In this document: piece after piece, positions 1 through 12,022 of the stretch
Layout: each line of letters begins with the position of its first letter
Numbering within the stretch: the stretch's first letter is position 1
Source of the DNA: Symbiodinium natans
Taxonomy: Eukaryota > Sar > Dinophyceae > Suessiales > Symbiodiniaceae
Length of the DNA stretch: 64,000 nucleotides
Assembly (NCBI GenBank): GCA_905221605.1
Contig: CAJNDS010000446.1
Span: 1,041,743 to 1,105,742, forward strand
Direction: 5' to 3'
The notes under the pieces: generated by a model
What the model saw: the letters and a program-made list of their open reading frames with translations, nothing else
Database searches by the model: none
What the model was told of the DNA's origin: nothing
Translations under genes and position numbers: made by a program

Positions 1-601
1 TGTTCAGTCACGCTCCATCCTCACCAAGTCATGGCGAATGGACCCATGTGCATTTAGCAGTCGCTGATTCCCATCGCGCAGGTTTTTTAAAGTTTTGTGT
101 GTCTACTTCGGGTTGGAGCTTTGTTTCTGGGCATAAACGGCATGATCGACAAGCATGCCGGCATGATTCCATCTGCTCCTGGACCATAGGAAGGCTTCCT
201 CCGCGTCTTTCTTTGCTCAGTGCTTGCGAGCGTGGCAGCGCCTGGCATGTTGCGTCCCCTGGCCGCAGAAAGGCATGGATGCTCTATGACTCTATGAATA
301 GCTTTGTGATATAATACGTACAAAATTGATGTTAAGTAGTATATAAGCAATGTTATTTGTGTTCAAGTATCCGTGATCACTCCGGGCTGCTTGTGTTTGT
401 TTTGCCAGTGTCTGGAGAAGCAAAGGCTGCAGATTTTGGCTGCTGGAGGCGCACGAAAAAAAACACACCGTCAGGTCGGAAAAAAACTCACTGATGTCTG
501 AGCTGGGTGCCCGGGCTGGGCTGACCCTAAATCTGAAGCTCCTGGGGTGCTCGGGAGTTCTGGGAGTTGAGGTCTAGGTCAGCTAGCTGGCGTTCATGAC
601 C

Positions 602-602
<1 letters not shown>
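1..602. other. No gene recognised
   Basis: I see no exon-like sequence supported by splice sites here. The short frames at 48-314 (+) and 87-350 (-) overlap each other and resemble no family I know. Confidence 0.4.

Positions 603-688
<86 letters not shown>
603..688. repeat. (GA)n microsatellite, about 43 units
   Basis: This is an uninterrupted GA dinucleotide run. It creates a spurious Ser-Leu frame on the minus strand. Confidence 0.95.
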
Positions 689-692
<4 letters not shown>

Positions 693-1255
693 CATAGGTG
701 TAGTCCCTGAACGGTTGTGAGCAGTGGTTAGGTCGGTGTTTTAGGAAAGGGGGCCGATAACCAGTTTCACGAAGGCCAACCCGGGACCGAACAACGGGGG
801 CCGATAGTTCCCTGCCTGCTGAGTCGCCAGAAGGATGATGGTAGGGTAGCCTCGGGGATGAACTGTAAGTTATAATAAAGGGGGGGGTGCCAATGGCGAC
901 AGTGTGCCCGAGTACAGAGTCACGCCCGATGGGAGGATCGATGTTCCGTGGAAGGGGGTTTGCATAAATGATGGGGTTTCTAGTCTGATGGTTGGGTTGG
1001 GTTGGGATCCAGGGAAATCGCGCCTCCCGGAGGGGGACACTCACAGGCACAGGCCCAATGTGGCCACAGCAAGCAGGGGCTGTTCGTACGACGCGGGAGC
1101 GGGGTCGCGCGGTTGCGCGGGGGCTTGTCCCCCACACCCCAAATAAAGAAAGAAAGCAAGAAAGAGAGAGCCAGAGAGAGACACACCGACTTTCGGACGC
1201 ACTCTGGGCACGCTGGGCCAGGGTTCTCTTCCCTAGTCCCTAGAGCGAGAGAAGG

Positions 1256-1380
1256 GAAAGGGGAAGGGGAAGGGGAAGGGGAAGGGGAAGGGGAAGGAGA
1301 ATGAGAAGGAGAGGCAGAAGGAGAAGAAGAGAGGGAGAGAACGCATAGAACGCAAGAGAGGGCGTGAGAGATAGGGAGAG
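1256..1380. repeat. (GGGGAA)n and purine-rich tract
   Basis: About eight GGGGAA hexamers pass into irregular GA/GAA-rich sequence. The plus strand is nearly all purine to about 1380. The flank from 689 to 1255 shows no recognisable gene. Confidence 0.85.
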
Positions 1381-1488
1381 ATCTTTTTTTGTTGCCATGT
1401 TGAACATGGAATCTTTCCCGTGGATAGGCTTCGTCGACTGCATCGGGCGAGGCTTTCATTTTAGAAGGGGTTCTGAAGACTTAGCAGA

Positions 1489-1580
1489 CCCTAAACCCTA
1501 AACCCTAAACCCTAAACCCTAAACCCTAAACCCTAAACCCTAAACCCCAAACCCTAAACCCTAAACCGCCTAAACCCTAA
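1489..1580 (+). repeat. Interstitial telomere tract, CCCTAAA orientation
   Basis: About twelve heptamers with few variants end 11 bases before the first recognisable PPR exon. Confidence 0.95.
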
Positions 1581-1591
1581 TCAAGTGACAG

Positions 1592-4360
1592 GTGAAGATG
1601 CTGAGAAGGCCTCGGCGACAGTCATGAGCGCCTGCTCCCGCGCTCTCCAGTGGCAGCTTTCCCTGTCGCTTCTGGACGAGGCCCTGCAGGTAAACTGTCT
1701 GTGGTGCTGAGGTCCACAGTAGAAAGCGAACTAACCTTTGAAGTCTCAAAGTCAAAGTCCGCCCCCCCAAACTCCCACCCCATCACGGCTCTTTATGCCG
1801 CCACAGCCCATGACACTTGGCCCGCTGCACGATGCGCTGGGCCCATAAGGAAGGGCTGCGCCCCCAGAGACATCCAACAGTCGTTGTAGCTTCTGCCGCT
1901 GTTCTCACGAGTTTTGGATCAGAACTCATCTCGCGACGGCAGACGGTGCCGCGATGTTCTTCAGAGATGCTTCTTTCGGACATGCGAAGACCACTTCAGT
2001 GACCATTCACGCGGATATTCACATGTGCCGGAAAAATGAAAAACAAGTACATGCAAGCTGGGAGGGGTGTGCGGCCGGCATGTTCATGAGAGCAAGAGAG
2101 GATGAGTGGCAAGACCGAGTTGCAGGTCTGCAGCTCTCGCATTCGACCGGACGCCCGCAGCCTGACCACCGGCATCACAGCCCTCGGCCCGCAGCAGAGG
2201 TTCCTATGGTTCCTGAAGGAAGGTCGAGAAGCCAGGGCGCAGGGCAAGGCTCCAGGTGAAAGACGTAAGTCGCGACCTGGACCTACACCCTCACAAGCTC
2301 TGAGCCCCCCAGTCCCTGTTGAAGCTGGAGGCTTGTGAGCGTGGCCGGAAGTGGCCCTGGGCGCTCACCATCTTCACGAAGCTTGCGGCCGAGGGCAAAG
2401 AGGATGTTGTGCACCTCAGCATCCTGAAATGGTATTTTTGTGTTCACGGCTAGACGAGGTCCCAAGCTTAAGCGCGAAAGACGCAGCCAGATGGCCCAAG
2501 CTTGGAGCCAGAATCTGAACATCTTTTGAGCACCTCACGCCTGCAACAATCCGCTGCTTGAACGAAAGCCAGCCCAAAACGTGTCCACGTCTTTCTGGCC
2601 GAGTCTGCGTCGATCCATCGAGAAGACGGCTCGTGCGCGTGACGAAGGATTTTCGGGCATCAGTTGCCCCAAACACGTACAAGCAGCAGTTTGGTTCCCG
2701 CATAAAGTCCGAACCCTCCAAAACCATGACAACCTCAGGGCCCTCAACGCCACGCTGGGCTCACTGGCGGGACATTGGTGGAAGGCCCTGGAGCTGGTGA
2801 GCGGGAGGCCTGGGCCTTTCGAGACCCTTAAAAAGGGGATGCTTCTAGAGTCAAGGTGTGGGGGGTGTGTTGCGTGGTGCTTTGGATGTTTGAATTCTTT
2901 GAGATTCTTTGAGAACTGTTTGGAACTCCCTGTGGACTTCCGTGGCTTTGAGGATGGCGGATGCCACGGAGGGCACCTACCATGCGCTCCTGGGCATCCT
3001 GGACAAAAGCCTTCGTTACCATAGCAGACACGTAGCCTAAACTCCCTTGGTCTAAGTGAGGATTCCATGAGGATCCTTTTCAAGGATTTTCAGTGCAGAG
3101 TTGGCGAGTCTCTACAAGTCCTGGTGAACACGATGCATGCTTCGTTCTATGTCTCTACGGCCGCTCTCCAGGTGACTCTAAGATGTCGCATCGAGTAGTG
3201 ACGACTAGGTCTGCCGCAGTCAGCAGAGACAGGCTGCAGAGGGACTGGCAGCGATGGACGCTACCAGGTGCCCTTGAAGTCTCGTCGCGGTGGTGGCATG
3301 CGCTAGATCTCTTCTATGCTGCTTGGATTTGCCTGGCGTCAGCTTTGCATTGGATGATACAGCAGAGTTCAACGGTGCCTACAGGAGGATTCAGGTTCTG
3401 AAGTCCCAAATCCCAAACCATGGATTGCAACCAAGATTCCTGACCACTTGTATAAGGCCACCTTATTGAAAAGACTCGGGAAGACTCGAAGGCACTCAAG
3501 CCCAAGCGCCCTTCATGCGCCCACAGGAGGCACAGAGAAAGGGCCTCTGTGGCTTGGTCGGGCTGAACAGCACCTGCAGCGCCCTGGAGAAGGAGCGGCC
3601 TTGGGTGGACTCAAGACACTTGGCAGTTGCGTAGGCAGACTTCGGGGTTCAAGGTGGGACTCTCTGTTGCAAGCCTTGGGTTCCAAGCGCGCGCAGCGCG
3701 CAGCGTTGCGAGGCCAGCAGATGGGAGACGGTGCTGTGCCTTCTGCGAGGTCATGGAGGTGTCGATGTCGTGCTCTGTGAGAGGTGCTGCTTCCTCTTGC
3801 CGGGTATGGTTGATGCAAGACCCGATTGAAGGCGATAGGATGGCAGTGGTGCGGCGCGGCTTTCAGCAACGCGTAAGAGTTCTGAAGGGGGTTGACTGAA
3901 AAGACACAAGGCACTAGGAGTTCGAGAAGGCACCTTGGCACGAGCTTGTCGGGGAGGCAGCCTGCTGGGCTGCGATGCCATCAGCTGCACTGCGCTGGTA
4001 GCAGCCTGCAGCAGGGCCTCGTGACTGCAACTCCCTCAAGGTGCCGTTTGCTTCGAGTTCTTATGTCCCGGGACCTGGACATCCCATTTTGGATCCGAAG
4101 CCAAAGCTTGAAACCTTCAACCTGCAAAGCATCCTCTCTGCAGTTGCCCCGTGGAGCTTGGCTCTTAAACCCTGCGGCTCGAATTGCCCAGCAAAAAAAA
4201 GGAAGCAAACCTGGTGCAACACCCAGAACTCAGAGGGCAAACAGGCCAACAGCTAGCTGAGGCTTTGCCCTGAGCCGTCCCCCGCCCCACCTAAGCCTTC
4301 CTCCCCAAAAGGCACTGCGCTGGCAGACGGCCCTGGCAGCACAGAAGGCCGCTTTGGTGG
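1592..4360 (+). CDS. Pentatricopeptide repeat (PPR) protein, multi-exon, partial model
   Basis: PPR proteins are helical-repeat RNA-binding proteins, mostly organellar, that act in RNA processing, editing and stability. Exon-like pieces that read as PPR segments are: 1592-1689 (MSACSRALQWQLSLSLLDEA, followed by CAG|GTAA); about 2133-2255 (RIRPDARSLTTGITAL, ending CAG|GTGA); 2313 to about 2425 (LEACERGRKWPWALTIF); 2739-2796 (ALNATLGSLAGHWWKALEL, ending CTG|GTGAGC); about 2953-3020 (TYHALLGILDKSLRY); about 3560-3625 (NSTCSALEKERPW); 3961 to about 4018 (CDAISCTALVAACSRAS); and about 4307-4360 (KALRWQTALAAQKAALVA). The recurring A-C-(S/E)-R...W..AL.L pattern is the PPR signature. The start codon and first exon were not found. 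The 3' end runs into a TTTAGGG tract, so the true C-terminus is uncertain. Exons are 50-110 bp, split roughly per repeat. The family is clear; the exact exon edges are not. Confidence 0.7.
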
Positions 4361-4361
4361 C

Positions 4362-4427
4362 TTAGGGTTTAATTTAGGGTGAAGGGTTTAGGGTTTAGGG
4401 TTCAGCAAAAAGGGTTTAGGGTTTAGG
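4362..4427 (-). repeat. Interstitial telomere tract, TTTAGGG orientation
   Basis: Irregular TTTAGGG copies follow directly after the last PPR-like exon and are interrupted by an AGCAAAAA spacer. Confidence 0.85.
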
Positions 4428-4429
4428 AC

Positions 4430-5668
4430 ATTCATTAGAGTACAGATTCGCTAATGTCAGGGTTCGGATGTCTGAGGACTGCTGGACATGACATTCCAAA
4501 CTCCTGAGGGAGTATAGCTTGGCCAACTTGGGCCTTTCTCTCATCATGACTTCGAAAGGGCCAACCGTTGTTCAGAATGTAAGTTCTGTTTTGTGTTTTG
4601 GGGGGTCTGAAATAGACAAGCGCAAGAGCAATTCGGTCATGTTGGGAACTATTTCCGTCGAAATGGCATCGTCCCTCTCGAGTCCAATAACAAGAGAATG
4701 ACGGAGCCGGTCTCCATTTGTTTTATGGCTTCCCATGTTGACCGTATTTTTCCCTGGCTCCAAAAGAACGACGATGAACAACATCCCTGACCATGGCTCC
4801 CCATCTCGTAGTTGTCTTTGTTGGCAGCAGGGTTTTTGGAGGACCAAGCGTGACCCGGCGTATTCTTCATGTGGGCCAGGGGGTATCCAGGGATTCCCAC
4901 TATGCTGAGTTGTTGATCAGGTCTGTTTGAGGGGCGCCCTCGACTTCCCTCCTCGGCTCCCGGGCTTCCCCCTGTGCCCCCTCTTCGCGTCAGGAAGCAA
5001 CCTTGGGTTCAGAGGGCCTGTCCAGGTTGTGGTTTGGCACGGAGCCGGTTTGCCGTCCAGCGAATGTGGGTGGGGAGAGGACGAGGAGTTCAGCGGAACG
5101 CCTGGAATTTGAATTCAATCTAGACAACTTAACTCGTCCTAGCAGCAGAGACTTTGTGCCAGTCAGGCCCATCTTGAGCGACCAGGGCTGCTTGGGGCGG
5201 CATTGGTTTCTTCTGCCGCCGAGTGTGCAGGCAACCTCAGATATGGTGGTTTGATTTCTCGGCATTGTGCTTGATGAGAATAGTCGGTTGATTCTTCCCA
5301 ACTCTTCCCATCCGTCGGGCGAGGTTCTCCAGCAGCCGTGGCATTGCGTGGAACGGCGATGCGGGAAGCCACCTTGGTGTTGATCCGCAGCCCGGCTCCT
5401 TGCTGTGGTGTCGCATGCGCCGGCATGTTCCAGTAGAAGCCCGTGCCATGAGCTGTGCAAAACCGCCCCAGGCAAGCAGAGCATTGCCCATCTCGACCGG
5501 CCTGGAGCCGCAGAGCAGGCCTCCAGCTTGGATTTGACAAGCTTGTCGGATCTGGTTGGTCTCGGTGACATGCTGTTTTGTTGATGTGAACACCTCTAGA
5601 CATCACAATTCGCACGGCTCATTGCGCTGACACGATTCATGGATTCACAAGAGGTATCAAAAAAAAAA
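4430..5668. other. No gene recognised
   Basis: Frames overlap on both strands, including 4990-5571 (-), 193 aa. None has a family signature or clear splice-site support. Confidence 0.35.
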
Positions 5669-5754
5669 CTAAACCCTAAACCCTAAACCCTAAACCCTAA
5701 ACCCTAAACTCTAAGCACTAAGCCCTAAGCCCTAAGCCCTAAACCCTAAACCCT
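5669..5754 (+). repeat. Interstitial telomere tract, CCCTAAA with CCCTAAG variants
   Basis: The tract begins after a run of A and decays into CCCTAAGC copies in its second half. Confidence 0.93.
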
Positions 5755-5865
5755 GTAAACGCCACCCTGTGTCCAGGAGAGGTGTCTGGCCCTGACGCTC
5801 CTGTCTCCGCTTGGGGCGCTACACCGAGGTGCTCCCTTAAGAGGATTTCAGGTTGGACATGGTTG

Positions 5866-5938
5866 TTTGGGATGTCCCCCCTTATACTAACAGTCCTTAA
5901 TAGGGATTATCATAAGGGGGCACTACACTCATCCCAAA
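5866..5938. mobile_element. MITE-like inverted-repeat element, family 1 copy a
   Basis: The 73-bp element has perfect 9-bp terminal inverted repeats (TTTGGGATG / CATCCCAAA). An inner inverted pair (CCCCCTTAT / ATAAGGGGG) lets the whole unit fold. It shares the core ACTAACAGTCCTT with the element at 10573-10665. No open frame is present. A target-site duplication is not obvious. Confidence 0.6.
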
Positions 5939-5939
5939 T

Positions 5940-6877
5940 GTTTGTGTTGGATCCGGAAAGGTTTCAGTTGGGGTGAGTCTTTTTTCGGAACTGGGGGCCG
6001 TTGGGTAGTAGGGCTCCCCGGCTGCAGTGAGGAGGTATGGCACAAGGTACCATGTGAAGCGACAGCACATTTTGTCGCTGCCCAGTGAGCATGTCATGTT
6101 GGAGATCAGCTAACACACTGGTCACAAAGCTCAGGCAGAGTCGGGCCCTACAATAAAAATAGTGTAAGCTTGCATGTTAATGCGCTCCAGTTGCCACATT
6201 CAGCCAAAGAGTAGTGCTGTACCGACATGACAACAGTTGCATCACTGCTGGCGGCCTGCAAAAGACGCTAGCAGGTACCAATACGCACATGTCAAGCTAC
6301 CTCATTCTAGCCAAAGCTGATGTCATGCATTTCTGAAGGCTGGGGCGAGCCCCGGGTTTGCTGCGAGGATCGTGGGAGCAGATGGCAGGTGCTTGTCCGG
6401 TGGAGAAAAGCTGCCCAGGGATCTCGCGAAGTTGCTGTGTAACTAGATGCTGGTGTAAAGTTTTTTTGGCGGAGGGGAATCTTCGGGATGCAAGGGTCCC
6501 AGTTTGTGGGGCTCCGACGTAGGGTTCGGTTGCTTTTCCGGGCGTTTCTGCCAAGAGAAACTGCCAGTGACGGTTGCTGATTGCGCAAATGGGGGGTCTC
6601 CTGCCTCCGGGTTTGAATGCGCACGTGGGTATCGAGCGTCACCCACTACACTTACGCGTGCCGCGTCATCAGACATTTTGCCTAAGCAACGGGCGAAGGA
6701 ATACGCGGCCACACCGTGTCGCATGCGCCGACTTGCAAGGATAAGATGCTGTGCCCGCACTACCTCATGTGGATCAAATTGGGACAACATGAAAACTTGG
6801 AATCCAGCTGCGTTCGATGGTTTCTGGGTTTGGGGATGTAAGTGTGATGTAGGCCCCTAACCCTCTCTAAAAAGCAC
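5940..6877. other. No gene recognised
   Basis: The longest frames (6307-6642 -, 6443-6790 -, 6504-6860 +) overlap one another on opposite strands. I can assign none of them. Confidence 0.35.
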
Positions 6878-6925
6878 CCAAACCCTAAACCCTAAAATAC
6901 TTCTCAGTTTCTCAGGCTCAGAGAC

Positions 6926-7034
6926 AGCGCCGAGTACCCTAAAATGCTGAAGCAGGCCAAGAAATTGCGAGTGCCGAGGCGGGAGATCTTGAACGCACTT
7001 CGCAACCTCAAGTTCCAGTGCAAGGGGCAGATCC
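6926..7034 (+). CDS. Isolated exon, unknown protein
   Basis: A basic, helical-looking peptide (EYPKMLKQAKKLRVPRREIL, continuing NALRNLKFQCKGQIQ) lies between AG and CAG|GC, so it could be an internal exon with a GC donor. If translation instead reads on, the stop TAA is supplied by the first telomere heptamer at 7049. I do not recognise the family. Partner exons were not identified. Confidence 0.35.
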
Positions 7035-7048
7035 AGGCCTCAGCTGCA

Positions 7049-7269
7049 CCCTAAACCCTAAACCCTAAACCCTAAACCCTAAACCCTAAACCCTAAACCC
7101 TAAACCCTAAACCCTAAACCCTAAACCCTAAACCCTAAACCCTAAACCCTAAACCCTAAACCCTAAACCCTAAACCCTACGCCCTAAACTACCCTAAACT
7201 CACCTAAACCCTAAACCCTAAACCCTACGCCCTAAACTACCCTAAACTCCCCTAAACCCTAAAACCCTA
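7049..7269 (+). repeat. Longest interstitial telomere tract, CCCTAAA
   Basis: About 220 bp holds roughly 20 near-perfect heptamers, then degenerate CCCTACG and CCCTAAACTA units. It separates a plus-strand exon from a minus-strand exon. A smaller tract lies at 6878-6897. Confidence 0.97.
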
Positions 7270-7480
7270 CTCTTGCGGAGTTTGGACGCCTTGATGTGGC
7301 CGGCCACACTTCCGCGCCCCCGCAGCATGCCCTGATGCGAGACTTTCTCCTGTTCGTCCCACGCATATCTCTGCACCCAAACAAGCACAGCGTTTGCGGC
7401 TTCCTTGGTGTGCAATTTTTCCCTCCGCCTCTTCGCCAGGTGTTTCCATGCATCAAGGAAGCTAACAATGCGGCCATCTG
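7266..7480 (-). CDS. Minus-strand exon, unknown protein
   Basis: Read on the minus strand, this gives a coherent charged peptide containing VEVRLPDGRIVSFLDAWKHL and then LHTKEAANAVLVWVQRYAWD. The composition is protein-like, and the competing plus-strand frame is not. It starts near an AG at about 7500 and runs into the telomere tract. The family is not recognised. It is one of very few minus-strand coding candidates in the window. Confidence 0.35.
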
Positions 7481-7519
7481 GCAAGCGTACTTCAACTGCG
7501 TGCCTGTCCAAGCTGCAGT

Positions 7520-10500
7520 TGCCTGGGTTCCGGGAAGTTCAGGGATGTGTCCGGAGACCTTGGAGTTGGCTTCCGAAATTCCACAGCCCCAGTCGTAGCA
7601 TAAGCCATGGTCGCACCTAGTTGCCTAAGCTGAATAAGCTGGAGTGTTCTTGTGCGCCCTTGCACCCCTTAAACGTCTTCATCTAATCGTTGTAGCATCT
7701 GAAAAGCCACAGCTCTTCGCCTTGACAGTTGCCTTGGTCTTGTGACAGTGTTCCTTGCGGGTTAAGGCCAAGCATATCTATCATCGCCAGTCCACAGCCA
7801 CAATAGCATGCCAGGAGGTCCGTTAGTCGGAGAACAAGAAAGAAAAAGTGCAAGTCACCCACTTGGAAGCCCAGCTGCTTGTTGCTTTGGCATCTGCTGC
7901 ACTGCTCTTGCCAAGCCCTTCGTTCCTCTTCGCACTTGCAGCTCAGATCCAAAAGATGCACTGGTTGTTGTGGTTGGGCCTATGGGGCCTAATGCAAGGA
8001 TAGGCTGGATGCCAAGTTCGTCATGGAACGCCGGGAATTCTGCTTGGGGCTTGGGGCTTTTGCGATTTGGATGCCAGATCTCCGCAGCTGCTGAATCCGC
8101 AGAAGGCAGCCGCCGTGTTAGAAAACGCACAGTCTCTACCACAAAGCAGCAGCACACGGTAGTCCCAGCCACATGGAGCAGGCAGGTTTCTCACAGTCTT
8201 ACGCGGCTTGGGGGTTCACATCGGGGCAGTCTACCTTGTTTGCCGACGTGCGCAATTCCAGCCGAGGCGCACCAGGGTTTCGCCTGTTTACTGAGTTGTG
8301 GGTTTGTGGGAGGGTTTGTGAGTTTGTGATGGTTTGTGATGGTTTGTCATGGTTTTGTGACGGTTTGTGGAGGTTTGTGATGGTTTGTGATGGTTTGTGA
8401 TGGTTTGTGGTTTCTGGTGGTTTGTGGTGGTTTGTGGTGCTTTGTTGAGCCCCGACCCTTCGCTGCCCGATTGCGTCGTGAAGAACCAAAGCCAATGGCA
8501 GAATCCTAAGAGGCCCGGCCTCCGAAGCATCTCACAAGATCTACGCAGTCTCGCCATGCACCTATCCCTGTACAGCACCCTGTATCGTCACTATGCGGCA
8601 TGGACCTCCGGGTAGAACATGAGAACATGAGGTTTTGTTAACAAATCACCCTTTGATCTTTCCTCATCATAGGATACTCACATAAGCCCTACAGTTACTA
8701 CACACGCCGCGGCTACAGGAGTCATGGTTGGAATTCTGCGCTCGGGAAGCAGCGATTCGCCCCTCTGCAGCGTTCGGCCCGGTGATGGGGGGCTATTTGG
8801 GTTTTGGCCCGGCAAGCTTTGGGGTTGCAGGACGCGGGCGAGCGACAGAAAGCCGCCAGATGTAACAAGGGGGCTGTTCATCCGAGGCTCTCTTCTACTG
8901 CTGCGGGGCAGGCAGGGGGGCCACACATGACCTCGATGCCCCTGCCCTTCTCCTCAGCTGTGACCTCGATATTTGCACGGCTTCCCAGTCCCTGTAGCCC
9001 CGGCTATCCCCAGCTTCTCCCTCAAACACATACAGCGTACGGCAAGACACCGAGACAGATGCATACTGTTGGGCGACAGCCCGCATCCCTTAGGGCTGTG
9101 TGGTAGAGGAGATCGGTGTATACTGTTATGAGTCTGATGCGTCCTCGTCAGTGATAAGCACCTGGGGCCTTGATGCCACTTTGTGGGCCAATGTGTCCGT
9201 TCCATTAGACAGTACCTGGTTCCAAGGTTTTCGTGGTCTCTCAGGGCCTGTCGTGGGTTCGCATGGGGTCATTTGGTTGATGTGGTGGGTGCATACTGTT
9301 TGGATTCTGCTTTGGGGCATGAAAGACGAGGTCTGGGGACCGTGCTTGAGTTATCCAGACCAAAGAGTCTTCTTTGAAGACAGACTGCCCGAAGCCTTGC
9401 CTGCGCGTGCGCTGGCGTGAGAGTCGAAAGCTGAAACCTGATAAATCTCAGCAACCCAAGAACATCTGATGTCAGATGAGGGGGAGCTGCCACATACTGA
9501 ACCAACAGTTTTGCGTGTCCTGGTCCAGAAGCGGCCACCACCCTGTCTGACCCCACCCCCCCTCGCTACCGGGGTGGTCGTCGATTTTTCAAGCTGAACA
9601 TGTCAATAGCAAGCATGCTGTCCTAAAGCACGCGTCTCTGTGCTTTAAGCTCTTAACTTCCTAACTGACGGCAGGCTCCACTTGCAAAATGGCTCGAAGA
9701 TCAACTACTCTCCGAGCGAGACTTGACTCAAGATCGAGTGCTTTTGTGTGTGTGTGTGTGTGCACGTGTGCGCGCGAGCTCTTCTACAGTGATACGACCC
9801 AGGCTCGTGCCAGTCATCTCACCAAAGTAGCTGTTGCGAGTGGCAGCTTCCTGTGGGGCTGTCCCGCCCGACAATGCACTGTCGCAAAACGAGTTTCCAA
9901 TAGGCAAAAACGTTTCGGGAACCCCCTCGCCCAGCCACAGCCGAGGCAAGAGATTGCAGCTAGATATGGAGCTCAGGCATCAGTCGCTGGTAGCAGAGCC
10001 ACCGGGCCAGTTTGGTGGAGTTTGGCGCCAGGAGTTTGCTTTGAAGGCTTTCGGTTTCTTTTGATGGTTGAGCTCGGGGTAGGAAGCCGTGAATCTGATA
10101 CCGAAGCCCAAGCACCACACTGCCATTGCTAAGTCGATCACGGAGCCTAGAAAAACAAACGGTGGCACAACCTCCAGGCTACGCCAGCGACTGAAGACGG
10201 TACTTCCGTCGCCACTCCTGGACCCGCCTCTACCGGTCCCTTGGGTGTTGTGAAGCTCCAGGGCATGCTTCACTTTGTTTGAGGATTGCCAGGACGCGAG
10301 TTGTCTAAGTCGTTTTCCCACCGCGGGGGAGGGGGGGGGGGGTTCGCAAAGCAACCCAGGAAATGGGGCCCACGCGTGCCCCGGCGGATTATTTTTCCTT
10401 TGGGCTTTGAGGTTCTCACTCTGAGTGTCAGAGTGTTTCGGATTTTCGGGAGCAAGGCCGGGATGTTGAGGGATTCAGCCCAGATTCAGAAGCCCTGAGT

Positions 10501-10572
10501 TGTCTCGTGATTACAGGCTCTTTGGCGCGAACTCCTCCCTCAAACTTTGAGGTCATGATCCGTCATACAGTC
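7520..10572. other. Mostly no gene recognised
   Basis: This stretch holds the 8290-8450 minisatellite and a short GT run at 9745-9762. A possible C-terminal exon near 9350-9420 (YPDQRVFFEDRLPEALPA, then stop) is too weak to call. Confidence 0.3.
8290..8450. repeat. Decamer minisatellite, unit GGTTTGTGAT
   Basis: About 15 imperfect copies of a GTTTGTGAT(G) unit drift to GGTTTGTGGT at the 3' end. Confidence 0.9.
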
Positions 10573-10665
10573 TGGGATGTCCCTCCTTGTGCAGTACTAA
10601 CAGTCCTTCGTAGGGCTTTTCGCCACCCCCTACTCTAATCCCTGTTAAGGACTCTTACCATCCCA
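10573..10665. mobile_element. MITE-like element, family 1 copy b
   Basis: Termini TGGGATG / CATCCCA enclose 93 bp with the core GTACTAACAGTCCTT also found in the copy at 5866. The inner segment AACAGTCCTT pairs imperfectly with CTGTTAAGGACT near the other end. ACAGTC lies close to both ends and may be a remnant of the target duplication. Confidence 0.5.
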
Positions 10666-10798
10666 ACACACAGTCAGGGCTTCCCCCACTCTAGATTCAC
10701 CATGCGTTTTGCTTTTTCTCGCCCAGGATCCGAGCCCAGCTTCGCCCCACCTACACTAGCCGAGAAGGATGAGGACCCGCTGCGTGCCTATAGCCAGC

Positions 10799-10863
10799 GG
10801 GTTCTTAAGGGACGGGGCTTCAAGGAGGTATCCCAAGGTTCCTTCATACTCCCTTAAGAACCC
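10799..10863. mobile_element. Short element with perfect 14-bp inverted ends
   Basis: GGGTTCTTAAGGGA at 10799-10812 is the exact reverse complement of TCCCTTAAGAACCC at 10850-10863, across a 37-bp centre. It could be a small MITE or a structured regulatory palindrome. No coding sequence is present. Confidence 0.5.
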
Positions 10864-11945
10864 TATAAAATACAGGGGTTCTGGTGCCCCAGAACCAGCT
10901 TCAAGCCACAAGTGGCCCGGGGAAGTTCCCGGTTCGTGCAGAGAGTTCTTCGATGGAGTGGGAGGGTCTTCCTCGCAGATGCTCTCGTTTTCGCTTGGAG
11001 CGGTCTAGGGGCTTTAGAGTGCCGGCTACACGTGAAGGAGGAAAGCTTCTCCACGGCGTTCCAGTCCGGCGCGCTGAAATCCACGGGAAACTCCTCGATC
11101 CAGCTTCTGGGCCGGCCACATAGACATAGAACATGGAGTCACCCCTCGCAGTAAGGAGGAGCTTCAATGCGCTCTGAGCAGTCGGCTGGAGGTGAGGGAT
11201 TTAGGAGATTTGTTCATTTCTAGACAAGGGACTGTGATGTGGCATGTTTCCATGCAATCTTGCTGTCTCCCAGCCCCAAGGTTGCCCGCGATAGACTTGC
11301 CGGGGCAGATCAGCGACCCAGAGCATGAGGCCAGGCCTCATGCACGTAAACGCAACACTTAGGGATTCAAGTTCGGGATCGCTCACTTCCGGGTTATGAA
11401 AAAGAAGCCTGCGGTGGACTGCACGTCCCAGAAACCAGTGCCTTGAAATCCTTGATTCTTGATTTTGTGCAGACTCCTACGTCGTCTTCCCCAGTGAAGC
11501 CTCCATTGCAGATGCTTGGCGCAGAGCGTCTCTGGGTCTGGGAGCTCCTTCGGACAGAGCTGGGTCGTAACATTCTTGTCGAGTCCAGATCGATTCCTCA
11601 CAAAGCACGCCATATCCAGCGTGCCGAAGACTTGTTGGGCTTTGGATGTGCGGGTTTGTTGCGTAAAAGCCTCCAGTATTAAAGGCTTACCCTCAACCTT
11701 TTGATCCTGAAAGCGGATCGGCTTAGATCAATTGCCTTTGCAGCTCAGCTCAAGCAACGAACAGGTGGCTCAGATCAGCTCAGGCCATTTCGCGGTTGAG
11801 GGTTTACATGTGGTATCACGTCACGTCGGCACGGAAGGAGGCACCCCCCCCCCCCCCCCCCCCTCCCCCCTTCCCATCCCCTCCCTCCCCCTCCCGCGAC
11901 GACTATCGGGTTATGGACGGTGATCGACGGTCACAGGATCTGCTC

Positions 11946-12022
11946 AGGGTTTAGGGTTCAGGGTTTAGGGTTTAGGGTTTAGGGTTCAGGGTTTAGGGTT
12001 TAGGGTCTAGGGTTTAGGGTTA
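11946..12022 (-). repeat. Interstitial telomere tract, TTTAGGG
   Basis: About eleven copies include TTCAGGG and TCTAGGG variants. Confidence 0.94.

Noticed and set aside
603-688. GA tract at 603 as another LINE tail
   Set aside because: The sequence before it does not contain the tail block seen at 57866 and 23678.
7049-7269. True chromosome end
   Set aside because: The tract is internal, has genes on both sides, and other tracts point both ways.
8290-8450. CRISPR-like array
   Set aside because: It has 10-bp direct tandem units without unique spacers, and the genome is eukaryotic.
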